From contig DIDD01000088.1 of the NCBI GenBank assembly GCA_002417965.1, positions 5,402 through 23,218 on the forward strand: 17,817 nucleotides of DNA. Direction: 5' to 3'. Positions 1-7,648 of the stretch are shown here, piece by piece. The notes under the pieces were generated by a model that saw only the letters and a list, made by a program, of their open reading frames with translations, was not told where the DNA came from and made no database searches. The translations under genes were made by a program, and so were the position numbers. The stretch's first letter is position 1. Every line of letters starts with the position of its first letter. Source of the DNA: Veillonellaceae bacterium UBA5809 (GTDB taxonomy: Bacteria > Bacillota > Negativicutes > Veillonellales > Dialisteraceae).

Positions 1-251
1 CGGGTATGAGAAGGCAGGGCGCCGGGGCAGAACTGATACGGGCCGGACTCAGAGAGGCCGGGGATTTTCAATGCAGGACGGTATTCCTTGAGGTGCGCGT
101 CAGCAATCTTCCCGCTCAGGAGTTATACCGCACCTTTGGTCTGACCGTGCGGTCTCTCCGGAAAAATGCCTATGAAAAACCCATGGAGGACGGCTATATT
201 ATGGCCGGCCCCATTGACTTAGGAGGGATCTATGAAGATACTGGCTTTTGA
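1..251 (+). CDS. rimI: Ribosomal protein S18 alanine N-acetyltransferase (RimI), 3' part only
   Basis: This is the C-terminal part of a GNAT-fold acetyltransferase; the gene runs in from upstream of the window, so the ATG at 6 is probably an internal methionine. The visible frame starts with G-MRRQGAGAELI, which fits the acetyl-CoA pyrophosphate-binding loop (Q/R-x-x-G-x-G/A). It continues with FLEVRVSNLPAQELYRTFGL, the typical GNAT segment in which a Tyr sits before the last strands. RimI family members acetylate the N-terminal alanine of ribosomal protein S18 and often sit directly before tsaD, as here. The last 20 bases overlap the tsaD start, suggesting translational coupling. The RimI name rests mainly on this neighbour and on the loop motif; another GNAT acetyltransferase cannot be excluded from 80 residues. 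Confidence 0.8.
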   Translation, partial: GMRRQGAGAELIRAGLREAGDFQCRTVFLEVRVSNLPAQELYRTFGLTVRSLRKNAYEKPMEDGYIMAGPIDLGGIYEDTGF

Positions 252-1245
252 AACGAGCTGTGATGAAACATCCTGCGCAGTTGTAGAAAATGGGAGAACT
301 GTCCTGTCTGATGTCATATCATCACAGGTGCCCATTCACAAAAAATTCGGCGGTGTAGTTCCGGAAATTGCCTCCCGTCACCATATAGAAGATGTGCTTC
401 CGGTAGCAGAAGCGGCACTGGATCAGGCCGGGTGTACATGGAAAGATATGGATGCGCTGGCCGTAACACAGGGGCCGGGGCTGGTAGGAGCGCTTCTGGT
501 TGGTGTGGCGGCCGCCAAATCAGCGGCATGGGCTCTTGAAAAACCTCTTGTCGCAGTAAACCATATGGAAGGGCATATTTTTGCCAATCTTGTGCAGTAT
601 CCGGATCTGGAACCGCCCTTTCTGGCACTCGTTGTATCAGGAGGACACACCATGCTGGTGCAGGTCCTCGGATACAATCATTTTCTGCTTTTGGGGCAGA
701 CCAGAGATGACGCCGCAGGAGAAGCCTTTGATAAAATTGCCCGGGTGATGGGCTATCCCTATCCGGGAGGTCCCCATATTGACAAACTGGCGCAGGAAGG
801 TGATGCGGAAGCCGTTGCCTTTCCCCATGCCATGGGCGGAGAACATAATTTTGACTTCTCCTTCAGCGGATTGAAATCTGCGGTTATCAACTACCTTCAT
901 ACGGCGCAGATGAAAGGAGAAGCGGTATCCCATGAGGACACGGCCGCTTCCTTTCAAAAAGCAGTCACAGATGTGCTGACAGAAAAAACCATGGCAGCAG
1001 CGGACAAAACCGGCATGAAGACCATAGCTCTTGCCGGAGGTGTCGCAGCCAACACGGGACTCAGGAAGGCCCTGGCAGAAGCCTGCGTAGAGCGGGGCCT
1101 GCGGCTGTGCCGTCCCGACCCCGTTTTATGTACCGACAACGGGGCTATGATTGGCTGCCGGGCTTACTACATGGCACAGGAAGGAAAATTTGCGCCGCTT
1201 ACACTCAATGCGGATCCCCGCCTTCCATTTTCGTTTTCGAGGTGA
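232..1245 (+). CDS. tsaD: tRNA N6-adenosine threonylcarbamoyltransferase TsaD
   Basis: TsaD transfers the threonylcarbamoyl group from threonylcarbamoyl-AMP to A37 of ANN-decoding tRNAs, working in the cytoplasm with TsaB and TsaE (neither is visible here). The 337-residue protein has the usual length and the ASKHA/Kae1 fold signatures: FETSCDET at 6-13, the metal-ligand motif HMEGH at 111-115 (H111, H115), VVSGGHT at 134-140, the DDAAGEAFDK segment at 159-168, AGGVAANTGLR at 268-278 and the metal-ligand Asp in TDNGAMI (D302). The start ATG at 232 is preceded by AGGAGGG at 221-227 and overlaps the end of the rimI frame by 20 bases. Nothing in the active site looks altered. The next gene begins five bases after the stop. 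Confidence 0.97.
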   Translation: MKILAFETSCDETSCAVVENGRTVLSDVISSQVPIHKKFGGVVPEIASRHHIEDVLPVAEAALDQAGCTWKDMDALAVTQGPGLVGALLVGVAAAKSAAWALEKPLVAVNHMEGHIFANLVQYPDLEPPFLALVVSGGHTMLVQVLGYNHFLLLGQTRDDAAGEAFDKIARVMGYPYPGGPHIDKLAQEGDAEAVAFPHAMGGEHNFDFSFSGLKSAVINYLHTAQMKGEAVSHEDTAASFQKAVTDVLTEKTMAAADKTGMKTIALAGGVAANTGLRKALAEACVERGLRLCRPDPVLCTDNGAMIGCRAYYMAQEGKFAPLTLNADPRLPFSFSR

Positions 1246-1250
1246 AATGA

Positions 1251-2651
1251 TTGGATACCCTGTATTCACTGGCTATGGAGCAGACACATCTGACTTCCGT
1301 ACAGGCCAATATATTGATTCATATGCAGTCAGCTCTTCAGTTTTCTGCAGATATTTCCCGAAATCAGGTCTGCATCTGCGTACAGGGGAAAAACCCGGAT
1401 ATGGTTGTTGTGATGAACTCGGTGAGGCCGTCCTATTCAACCGAAGCCATGACTTTTTCAAGCGGAGAAATTTCGCTGATGGAAGAATTTCCCCTGGCGG
1501 GAAATGTATTTCTTACAGGAAAGAAAATTGTCGGACGCAAGGAACTTCAAATCGGACGTATTGTAGCCGTAACGGCCTATCCCCTATTTGACAGTGCGGG
1601 TGCTATTTTCGGGGCAGTCTGTTTTATTTCCAGCTCCCTGAAACAGCAGCAGATTCTCACCGATACGGGATATCTGGCGCTGCAGGTTCCTCTGACGGAT
1701 GAACCCTACCGGTCACTGAGAGTGCAGGACGGCATGATTGTTCTTGATTCTGTGGGCAGAATTATTTATGCCAATGACATTGCATCCGATCTGTGCTTTG
1801 TTCTGGATAAAGAAACCGTAGAAAAAGAAGCAGTCATCGGAAGGGCATTAATTCATATGCCGCTGGTTGAAAAAGTAATGGAGACCCGCCGCCCTGCCTA
1901 TGGGGAAGAGGCAGCGGGTGAACTTACACTCTCTGCATGGTGCATGCCAATCCTTTTTCACGGGAGAGTGGCGAGAGTGATTCTGATTATGACAGACGTC
2001 ACGGCCATCAGAGAAAAAGAACGGCAGATTCTGGTTAAGGATTCTGTGATCAAAGAAATTCATCACCGTGTAAAAAACAATCTGAATAATATTGCGGGAA
2101 TTCTCCGCATGCAGGCCCGCCGTTCCCAATGTGCAGAAACAAAAACTGTATTAAGGAAAACAGTCAGCCGTATCCTGGGGATTTCCCAAATCCATGATAT
2201 TCTGGCACGGCAGAGCGGAGAAAATGTAGACTGGGATGTCCTGCTGGACCGCTTATGTCACCTGTCCATCACAAATTTAACAGCGGCCCGTGTGACACTG
2301 GTACGGGGAAGAGATCAGAAAAAGATCCTGATTAATGCAGAAAAAGCAGTTACTCTGGCGATTGCAGTCAATGAACTGATTCATAATGCCATTGAACACG
2401 GCTTTGCCGATCTGGAAGAAGGATGCCTGGAAGCAGGGTGGTCCAGGGAGAAAGACAGCCTTCATGTATACATCCGCAATAACGGACATCTTCTGCCGGA
2501 TACTTTTAGTGATCAGCGCTATGATCTGGGGCTTCAAATTGTACGGACACTGGTGGAAACAGAACTGGGAGGGCGCTTCCGTTTTTCTAATGAAGACGGG
2601 AAAGTGGCTGCCCATGTATGGTGCCCTCTGGCATCCATGGAGGTGAAATAA
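1251..2651 (+). CDS. Sensor histidine kinase, HisKA_2 type, PdtaS/EutW-like
   Basis: This 466-residue soluble kinase shows no transmembrane stretch, so it probably senses a cytosolic ligand. Residues 1-150 look like the GAF-like H_kinase_N sensor, and 155-255 resemble a PAS domain (GMIVLDSVGRIIYAND at 161-176). The phosphoacceptor is in EIHHRVKNNL at 269-278 (H271/H272), the HisKA_2 signature. The ATPase part has the N box VNELIHNAIEHGF (373-385), an NNG near 410 and DLGLQIVR (425-432). The start is taken as TTG at 1251, because GAGGTGA at 1240-1246 lies four bases before it and the next in-frame ATG (1275) has no ribosome site. The response-regulator gene begins directly after its stop, and the partner has an ANTAR output, as in PdtaS/PdtaR and EutW/EutV. 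The signal is unknown; no ethanolamine genes are nearby, so I give no symbol. Confidence 0.9.
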   Translation: MDTLYSLAMEQTHLTSVQANILIHMQSALQFSADISRNQVCICVQGKNPDMVVVMNSVRPSYSTEAMTFSSGEISLMEEFPLAGNVFLTGKKIVGRKELQIGRIVAVTAYPLFDSAGAIFGAVCFISSSLKQQQILTDTGYLALQVPLTDEPYRSLRVQDGMIVLDSVGRIIYANDIASDLCFVLDKETVEKEAVIGRALIHMPLVEKVMETRRPAYGEEAAGELTLSAWCMPILFHGRVARVILIMTDVTAIREKERQILVKDSVIKEIHHRVKNNLNNIAGILRMQARRSQCAETKTVLRKTVSRILGISQIHDILARQSGENVDWDVLLDRLCHLSITNLTAARVTLVRGRDQKKILINAEKAVTLAIAVNELIHNAIEHGFADLEEGCLEAGWSREKDSLHVYIRNNGHLLPDTFSDQRYDLGLQIVRTLVETELGGRFRFSNEDGKVAAHVWCPLASMEVK

Positions 2652-3242
2652 ATGAAAGAAACCTATCAGATTGTCATAGCCGATGATGAGGCTCTGATTG
2701 TAATGGATCTTAAAGAAATGCTTGAAGAAGAAGGCCATCATGTGGCGGCTGTGGCCAAGGACGGGGTGGAAGCGCTGGAAGCCGTCAAAAAATATCATCC
2801 CGACCTGGTTATTATGGATGTTAAAATGCCGCGCCTTGACGGAATACAGGCGGCGCGGATGATTTCCCATGACAATCTGGCGCCTGTTGTTTTGTTAACG
2901 GCCTTCGGCGATGAAGAGATCATAGAAAAAGCAAAACAGTCACTGGTCTTTGGCTATGTCATGAAACCTGTAGAAGAAAAAACACTTTTCCCGGCGATTC
3001 AGATTGCGGTCAGCCAGTTCCGGCAAAAAGCCGAAATGATCGGGCATGTACAAAATGTGGAAAAAGAACTGGCCGAAAGGAAAATGGTAGAACGCGCCAA
3101 AGGACTTCTTATGGATTATTATCATATTGGTGATGATGAAGCCTACAGAAAAATGCAGCATGTGAGCATGAAAAACGGGATGCCTCTGGCCGTTGTGGCA
3201 CAAAAAGTCATTAAAGAAATTCTGGCAAGAAAAAACAAGTAA
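2652..3242 (+). CDS. ANTAR-domain response regulator (RNA-binding antiterminator)
   Basis: The 196-residue protein has an N-terminal receiver domain with the acidic pair D11/D12, phosphoacceptor D56 (VIMDVKMPRLDG), T83 and K105 (VMKP), all intact. A short coiled-coil linker (about 120-142) leads to an ANTAR domain at about 138-192, recognised by ERKMVERAKGLLM followed by AYRKMQHVSMKNGMPLAVVAQKVI. ANTAR regulators act by binding paired stem-loops in nascent RNA that compete with terminators, after phosphorylation by a HisKA_2 kinase; the upstream gene encodes that kinase. The ATG abuts the kinase stop codon and is served by GGAGGTGA at 2639-2646, inside the kinase gene, so the two are probably made together. 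The RNA targets are not evident in this window. The family call is secure; the regulon is unknown. Confidence 0.94.
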   Translation: MKETYQIVIADDEALIVMDLKEMLEEEGHHVAAVAKDGVEALEAVKKYHPDLVIMDVKMPRLDGIQAARMISHDNLAPVVLLTAFGDEEIIEKAKQSLVFGYVMKPVEEKTLFPAIQIAVSQFRQKAEMIGHVQNVEKELAERKMVERAKGLLMDYYHIGDDEAYRKMQHVSMKNGMPLAVVAQKVIKEILARKNK

Positions 3243-3283
3243 AGAGTGCAGACTGTGCAGAAACAAAAGGGGGCAGGACAACG

Positions 3284-3961
3284 ATGCTTCAATTTACCTA
3301 TTATGGACATGCATGTTTTTTAATCAATACAGGGAAAGAAAAAATACTGTTCGATCCATTTCTGACGGACAATCCTTTGGCTGCGGTGAAGGCGGAGGAG
3401 GTGGACTGCAGCTATATGCTGATATCCCATGCCCACAGCGATCACTTTGCAGATGCGCCGTCCATAGCTGTCAGGACAGGAGCGGAAGTGGTGGCAGTCC
3501 CGGAAGTGGCGGCGCTGTTTCCCGGCCATTCGGTCCATTTTCATACGATGAATATCGGAGGTTCTTATTCCTTTCCCTTTGGGAAAGTGACCATGGTGAA
3601 TGCTGTTCACAGCTGCGGGGCGCCCGGAGGACATGCATGCGGCTGGATCATCCGCTTCAACGGAGGCTGCACACTTTATTCTGCGGGGGATACAGCCCTC
3701 ACGGCAGATATGGAATTATGGGGAAAACAATATAAAATTGATTATGCAGTACTTCCTATTGGAGATAATTTCACCATGGGACCTGATGATGCATGCCGGG
3801 CGGCATCCATGCTCCGGGCACGTTTCGTCATTCCCGTCCACTACAATACATGGCCTGTCATTGTTCAGGATCCGGAGAAATTCCAGCATATGACAGAAAC
3901 AAAAACCTCGTCCCGTGTACTGATTGTACATCCGGGCGGCTCGGCGGCGCTGGACGGCTGA
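3284..3961 (+). CDS. UPF0173 metal-dependent hydrolase (metallo-beta-lactamase fold)
   Basis: This 225-residue protein has the length and order of the UPF0173 / YtkL-like group of metallo-beta-lactamase-fold hydrolases. It starts with LQFTYYGHACFLI and then carries the metal motif HAHSDH at 49-54 (H49, H51, D53, H54), further ligands H109, D136 (SAGDT) and H186 (PVHYNTWP), so a two-metal centre appears complete. No signal peptide or membrane segment is visible, so it should be cytoplasmic. The natural substrate of this group is not established. The gene follows the ANTAR regulator by 41 bases with GGGGG at 3269-3273 before the ATG and is probably the last gene of the first transcript, although no convincing terminator follows it. 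Family assignment is strong, function is not known. Confidence 0.9.
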   Translation: MLQFTYYGHACFLINTGKEKILFDPFLTDNPLAAVKAEEVDCSYMLISHAHSDHFADAPSIAVRTGAEVVAVPEVAALFPGHSVHFHTMNIGGSYSFPFGKVTMVNAVHSCGAPGGHACGWIIRFNGGCTLYSAGDTALTADMELWGKQYKIDYAVLPIGDNFTMGPDDACRAASMLRARFVIPVHYNTWPVIVQDPEKFQHMTETKTSSRVLIVHPGGSAALDG

Positions 3962-4006
3962 ATATCATCAGCACGCCGGTTCCGTCGGCTTTCGGAAGAG
4001 GGCATA

Positions 4007-4035
4007 TTGACAGAAGCAGAGAGGAATGGTATTCT
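4007..4035 (+). promoter_or_regulatory. Sigma-A-type promoter of the hrcA-grpE-dnaK-dnaJ operon
   Basis: TTGACA (4007-4012) and TATTCT (4030-4035) are separated by exactly 17 bases. Transcription should start near 4042, so the CIRCE operator at 4047-4073 would lie at the very start of the mRNA, the standard arrangement for HrcA-repressed operons. Confidence 0.85.
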
Positions 4036-4046
4036 TGTAATGTAAG

Positions 4047-4073
4047 TTAGCACTCAATGTTGCAGAGTGCTAA
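4047..4073 (+). promoter_or_regulatory. CIRCE operator (HrcA binding site)
   Basis: A perfect inverted repeat TTAGCACTC-N9-GAGTGCTAA, identical to the CIRCE consensus. HrcA dimers bind this site to repress heat-shock genes at normal temperature; here it directly precedes hrcA, so the whole chaperone operon is under autoregulation. Confidence 0.98.
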
Positions 4074-4089
4074 TAATGGGGCGGTAACT

Positions 4090-5124
4090 ATGGAAAATTA
4101 CGAGAGAAGTTCTATGAATGAAAGAAAGAAAAAGATCCTTTGGGCGATTGTCCAGGATTATATTTCCTCTGCAGAACCTGTGGGATCCCGCACGATTGCC
4201 AAAAAATATGATATGGGAATCAGCAGCGCCACCATCAGAAATGAGATGCAGGATCTGGAAGATGAAGGATATCTGGAACAGCCCCATACATCGGCGGGGC
4301 GTATTCCTTCTGTAAAAGGATACCGTTTTTACGTTGACTGCCTTATGGAACCGGTTCCCGTAACAGGAGAAGAAGAAGATCTGCTCCGCCATACACTGAC
4401 AGAGCATGCCACCAGGATGGATGAAGTCTTCAGGAATATGGCGAAAGTAATTGCTTCTCTGACCCATACGCTTTCCGTAGCCGCACAGACCGGCAAAGCC
4501 AAAAGCCGTTTTAATTATATGCAGTTTCTTCCTCTCGACGGGCAGCGGGCCATTCTTTTGGCCGTTACAGATGAAGGGCGTGTAACACACACCATTGTGC
4601 CGGTACCGCTTCATTCATCTCTGGAGGAACTTCAGCATCTGGCGGAAAAAATCAGTCACTTTCTTCATGACCGTGAAATTGACGGCATTGATGAAAAAAT
4701 GATTTTATCCTTCCAGAAGGACACAGAAGAAAATCTGTCGGATTTTCATCCTGTATTTTATGCGCTGAATGAAATTTTTCTTCCCCGCAAAAAAGTCTAC
4801 TCGGGAGGAGCGGCGGGTCTGATCAAACAGCCGGAATTCCAGGATGTTCAAAAAGTTCAGGAAATCCTGAATCTTCTCGAGGAAAAACAGATTCTGGAGG
4901 GGGTTTTATCCTCGGACATGGACCGTCCCATTGCAGTGGAAATCGGAACAGAAAATCTGGTAAAGCCTCTTTCAGAGCTTTCTGTTATCCGCGCCCGCTT
5001 TACAGCAGAAGGGCGGGTGATTGGCTCTGTAGCTGTCTTGGGGCCGACAAGAATGGAATATGACAAAATTATCGGGCTTCTCCATTTCATGCAGAAGCAA
5101 ATCGGAGCTTTGCTGAAATCATAG
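4090..5124 (+). CDS. hrcA: Heat-inducible transcription repressor HrcA
   Basis: HrcA is the CIRCE-binding repressor of class I heat-shock genes; its activity depends on the GroE chaperonin in studied species. From the ATG at 4090 the protein has 344 residues, the family's usual size. The N-terminal winged helix covers about 10-75 and contains AEPVGSRTIAKKY, ISSATIRNEMQDLEDEGYLEQPHTSAGRIPS and KGYRFYVD, all family hallmarks. The C-terminal segment AVLGPTRMEYDKIIGLLHFM is also typical. The frame can be opened at an ATG at 4057, but that codon lies inside the CIRCE spacer with no ribosome site and is rejected. The ATG at 4114, giving MNERKKKIL, with GAGAGAAG upstream, is a plausible alternative to 4090, where GGGGCGG lies seven bases upstream. 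It is the first gene of the operon; grpE follows after 16 bases. Confidence 0.95.
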   Translation: MENYERSSMNERKKKILWAIVQDYISSAEPVGSRTIAKKYDMGISSATIRNEMQDLEDEGYLEQPHTSAGRIPSVKGYRFYVDCLMEPVPVTGEEEDLLRHTLTEHATRMDEVFRNMAKVIASLTHTLSVAAQTGKAKSRFNYMQFLPLDGQRAILLAVTDEGRVTHTIVPVPLHSSLEELQHLAEKISHFLHDREIDGIDEKMILSFQKDTEENLSDFHPVFYALNEIFLPRKKVYSGGAAGLIKQPEFQDVQKVQEILNLLEEKQILEGVLSSDMDRPIAVEIGTENLVKPLSELSVIRARFTAEGRVIGSVAVLGPTRMEYDKIIGLLHFMQKQIGALLKS

Positions 5125-5140
5125 AACAGGGAGGATTTAT

Positions 5141-5725
5141 ATGACTGAGAAAGAGCATGAGCATCAGACATCAGAGCAGACAGGTGAAAACAGCGGGATC
5201 CCCAAAAATCCCGAAGAAAATAGTAAAAAAGAACCATCTTCCGGAGATATGCCAAAACATGATCAGGTAGGTGCGGAAGAGGCGGCTTTTGAAGAAAAAC
5301 TGAAAGTGCTGATGAACCAGTATATCCGTCTTCAGGCAGATTTCGATAATTTCCGCAGGAGAACACGGGAAGAAGCAGCCAGAGCGCAGTCTTCGGTGAC
5401 TATGGCTGTGCTGAAGGAATTTCTCCCGGTCCTGGATAATTTTGATCTGGCCTTGTTGCAGATGGAAAATGACACTTCCGGAGCCAGCTATGTGAAGGGA
5501 TTTCAGATGCTTCAAAAGCAGATGATGAAAGTATTCAATGATTTCGGCGTAACAGAAATCAAGGCGGAAGGCTGTGCATTTGATCCGCATTTTCATGAAG
5601 CGGTTATGCAGGTACCGTCAGAAAAACAGGAAAATGATACTGTGGCCATGGTTCTCCAGAAGGGGTACATGATGAAAGATCAGGTGCTTCGTCCGGCCAA
5701 GGTCCAGGTTGTCCATAACGATTGA
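5141..5725 (+). CDS. grpE: Nucleotide exchange factor GrpE
   Basis: GrpE releases ADP from DnaK during the chaperone cycle. The 194-residue protein begins with a polar, charged, probably disordered tail (1-45), followed by the long dimerising helix (about 46-110; MNQYIRLQADFDNFRRRTREE is the family core). The beta domain that contacts DnaK carries FDPHFHEAVM at 147-156 and ends with GYMMKDQVLRPAKVQV, matching the GrpE signature. The start ATG has GGGAGGA at 5129-5135 at good spacing. It lies between hrcA and dnaK in the usual Bacillota order, 16 bases after hrcA and 26 bases before dnaK, under CIRCE control. Confidence 0.97.
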   Translation: MTEKEHEHQTSEQTGENSGIPKNPEENSKKEPSSGDMPKHDQVGAEEAAFEEKLKVLMNQYIRLQADFDNFRRRTREEAARAQSSVTMAVLKEFLPVLDNFDLALLQMENDTSGASYVKGFQMLQKQMMKVFNDFGVTEIKAEGCAFDPHFHEAVMQVPSEKQENDTVAMVLQKGYMMKDQVLRPAKVQVVHND

Positions 5726-5751
5726 TCAGAGAATGAGGGAGGATGTTTTAT

Positions 5752-7626
5752 ATGTCTAAAGTAGTAGGTATTGATTTAGGTACAACCAATTCAGTTGTTG
5801 CAGTGATGGAAGGCGGCGAGCCGGTAGTCATTCCCAATGCGGAAGGCTCCAGGCTCACCCCTTCTGTGGTAGGATTTTCAAAAAGCGGGGAACGCCTGGT
5901 GGGTCAGCTGGCAAAACGTCAGGCCATCTCCAATCCCAGCCGTACAGTGGTATCCATCAAACGTCATATGGGAAGTGACTACAAAGTTGATATTGATGGA
6001 AAATCCTATACACCCCAGGAAATTTCCGCAATGATTCTTCAAAAACTGAAGACTGATGCAGAAGCCTATCTGGGAGAAAAAGTGACAGATGCCGTGATCA
6101 CCTGCCCGGCATATTTTACAGACAGCCAGAGACAGGCTACAAAAGATGCGGGAACGATTGCGGGACTGAATGTTCTCCGTATCATCAATGAACCGACGGC
6201 TTCTTCACTGGCCTATGGACTGGATAAAGCAAAAGACGGAAAAGAACACCGCATTCTCGTGTATGATCTGGGCGGCGGCACATTTGATGTGTCGATTCTG
6301 AATCTGGCTGACGGTGTGTTTGAAGTTGAAGCCTCCAACGGAAACGGGCATCTGGGCGGCGATGACTTCGATGCCCGTGTCATGGACTGGATTGCCGATC
6401 AGTATAAAAAAGAGAACGGAGCGGCTCTGAAGAGAGATCCCATGACAGAACAACGCCTGAAAGAAGCGGCGGAAAAGGCGAAAATCGAACTGTCCGGAGT
6501 CATGTCTACAGAAATCAACCTCCCGTTTCTCTCGGTAGATCCCAATGGACAGCCGGTTCATCTGGACGTGACACTGACCCGCGCTGTATTTGATCAGATT
6601 ACAGAAGATCTTGTGCAGTCAACAGTGACGCCGATTGACCAGGCAATGAAAGACGCAGGAGTATCTGCAGGAGACATTGATAAAATTCTTCTGGTAGGCG
6701 GTTCCTCGAGAATTCCAGCCGTGCAGACACTGATTAAAAATAAATTCGGTAAAGATCCGAGCAAAGGAATTAATCCGGATGAATCCGTTGCTGTAGGCGC
6801 AGCGATTCAGGCCGGCGTGCTTAAGGGGGATGTGAAAGACGTTCTTCTGCTTGATGTAACGCCTCTTTCCCTGGGCATTGAAACCCTGGGCGGAGTCTTT
6901 ACTACCATGATTAAAAGAAATACCACTATTCCTACATCAAAGAGTCAGGTCTTTTCTACAGCCAGCGACAATCAGCCTTCTGTTGATATCCATGTGCTTC
7001 AGGGAGAACGGCCTATGGCGGCTGACAACAAAACCCTGGGCCGGTTTGAATTAAGTGATATTCCTGCAGCTCCGAGAGGCGTGCCCCAGATTCAGGTTAC
7101 CTTTGATATTGATGCCAATGGCATTGTTCATGTATCAGCTAAAGATTTGGGAACAGGAAAAGAACAAAAAATTGATATTACATCCTCTTCAGGACTGTCA
7201 GATGCTGAAATTGAGAAAATGCAGCAGGAAGCAAAAGCCCATGAAGCAGAAGACGAAAAGAGGAAGGAATCAGTTACAGCCAGAAATAATGCAGACTCCC
7301 TGATTTACCAGGCGGAGAAGACCGTCAAAGAACTGGGAGACAAAGCAGATCCTGAAAAAGTGAAAGAAATCAATGCCGCTGTTGAAAAACTGAAAGAATC
7401 CATGAAGAGTGATGACACAGACCGCATTAAAGCAGACGCGGATGCGCTGACCAAACCTCTTCATGAGCTGACTGAAAAAATTTACCAGCAGGCCCAGCAG
7501 GCTCAGCAGGCTCAGCAGGCCCAGCAAAACGGATCCGGACAGTCACAGCAGCAGGGACCGCAGGGAAAAGATCATGTAGTGGATGCTGATTATAAAGTTG
7601 TTCATGATGATGAAAAGAATAAATAA
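5752..7626 (+). CDS. dnaK: Molecular chaperone DnaK (Hsp70)
   Basis: DnaK is the ATP-driven Hsp70 chaperone that works with DnaJ and GrpE on unfolded proteins. From the ATG at 5752 it has 624 residues: an ATPase domain with VGIDLGTTNS at 5-14, K70 in VSIKR, NEPTASSLAYG at 146-156, YDLGGGTFDVSIL at 171-183 and LLVGGSSRIPAV; the interdomain linker in VLLLDVTPLSLGIETLGG; a substrate domain; and a lid ending in a Gln/Ala-rich tail and DHVVDADYKVV. The segment before ISAMIL is about 20 residues shorter than in E. coli, as usual for Gram-positive DnaK. An in-frame ATG at 5743 overlaps the ribosome site GAGGGAGGAT (5735-5744), so 5752 is the better start. A short run of QQA repeats marks the tail. 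Confidence 0.98.
   Translation: MSKVVGIDLGTTNSVVAVMEGGEPVVIPNAEGSRLTPSVVGFSKSGERLVGQLAKRQAISNPSRTVVSIKRHMGSDYKVDIDGKSYTPQEISAMILQKLKTDAEAYLGEKVTDAVITCPAYFTDSQRQATKDAGTIAGLNVLRIINEPTASSLAYGLDKAKDGKEHRILVYDLGGGTFDVSILNLADGVFEVEASNGNGHLGGDDFDARVMDWIADQYKKENGAALKRDPMTEQRLKEAAEKAKIELSGVMSTEINLPFLSVDPNGQPVHLDVTLTRAVFDQITEDLVQSTVTPIDQAMKDAGVSAGDIDKILLVGGSSRIPAVQTLIKNKFGKDPSKGINPDESVAVGAAIQAGVLKGDVKDVLLLDVTPLSLGIETLGGVFTTMIKRNTTIPTSKSQVFSTASDNQPSVDIHVLQGERPMAADNKTLGRFELSDIPAAPRGVPQIQVTFDIDANGIVHVSAKDLGTGKEQKIDITSSSGLSDAEIEKMQQEAKAHEAEDEKRKESVTARNNADSLIYQAEKTVKELGDKADPEKVKEINAAVEKLKESMKSDDTDRIKADADALTKPLHELTEKIYQQAQQAQQAQQAQQNGSGQSQQQGPQGKDHVVDADYKVVHDDEKNK
7486..7521 (+). repeat. Four 9-base tandem repeats in the 3' end of dnaK
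   Basis: The unit CAGCAGGCY occurs four times without interruption and encodes QQA x4 in the disordered C-terminal tail of DnaK, just before the conserved end. The near-identity at DNA level, with only C/T changes at the last base, suggests recent unit duplication. Copy number may vary between strains. Confidence 0.9.
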
Positions 7627-7648
7627 TCAAAGACAGGAATGGGAATGA

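Noticed and set aside
2277..2870. Long minus-strand open frame of 197 codons opposite the kinase and regulator genes.
   Set aside because: Its product is rich in His, Phe and Ile without domain logic, it crosses the boundary of two well-supported plus-strand genes, and it has no ribosome site; it mirrors the codon use of the real genes.
3975..3989. GCCG/CGGC hairpin after the UPF0173 gene as a terminator.
   Set aside because: Only four base pairs and no real U run; too weak to call, so the end of the first operon stays undefined.
4054..4614. Minus-strand open frame of 186 codons opposite hrcA.
   Set aside because: It is antisense to the conserved HrcA winged helix and overlaps the CIRCE element; no recognisable domain.
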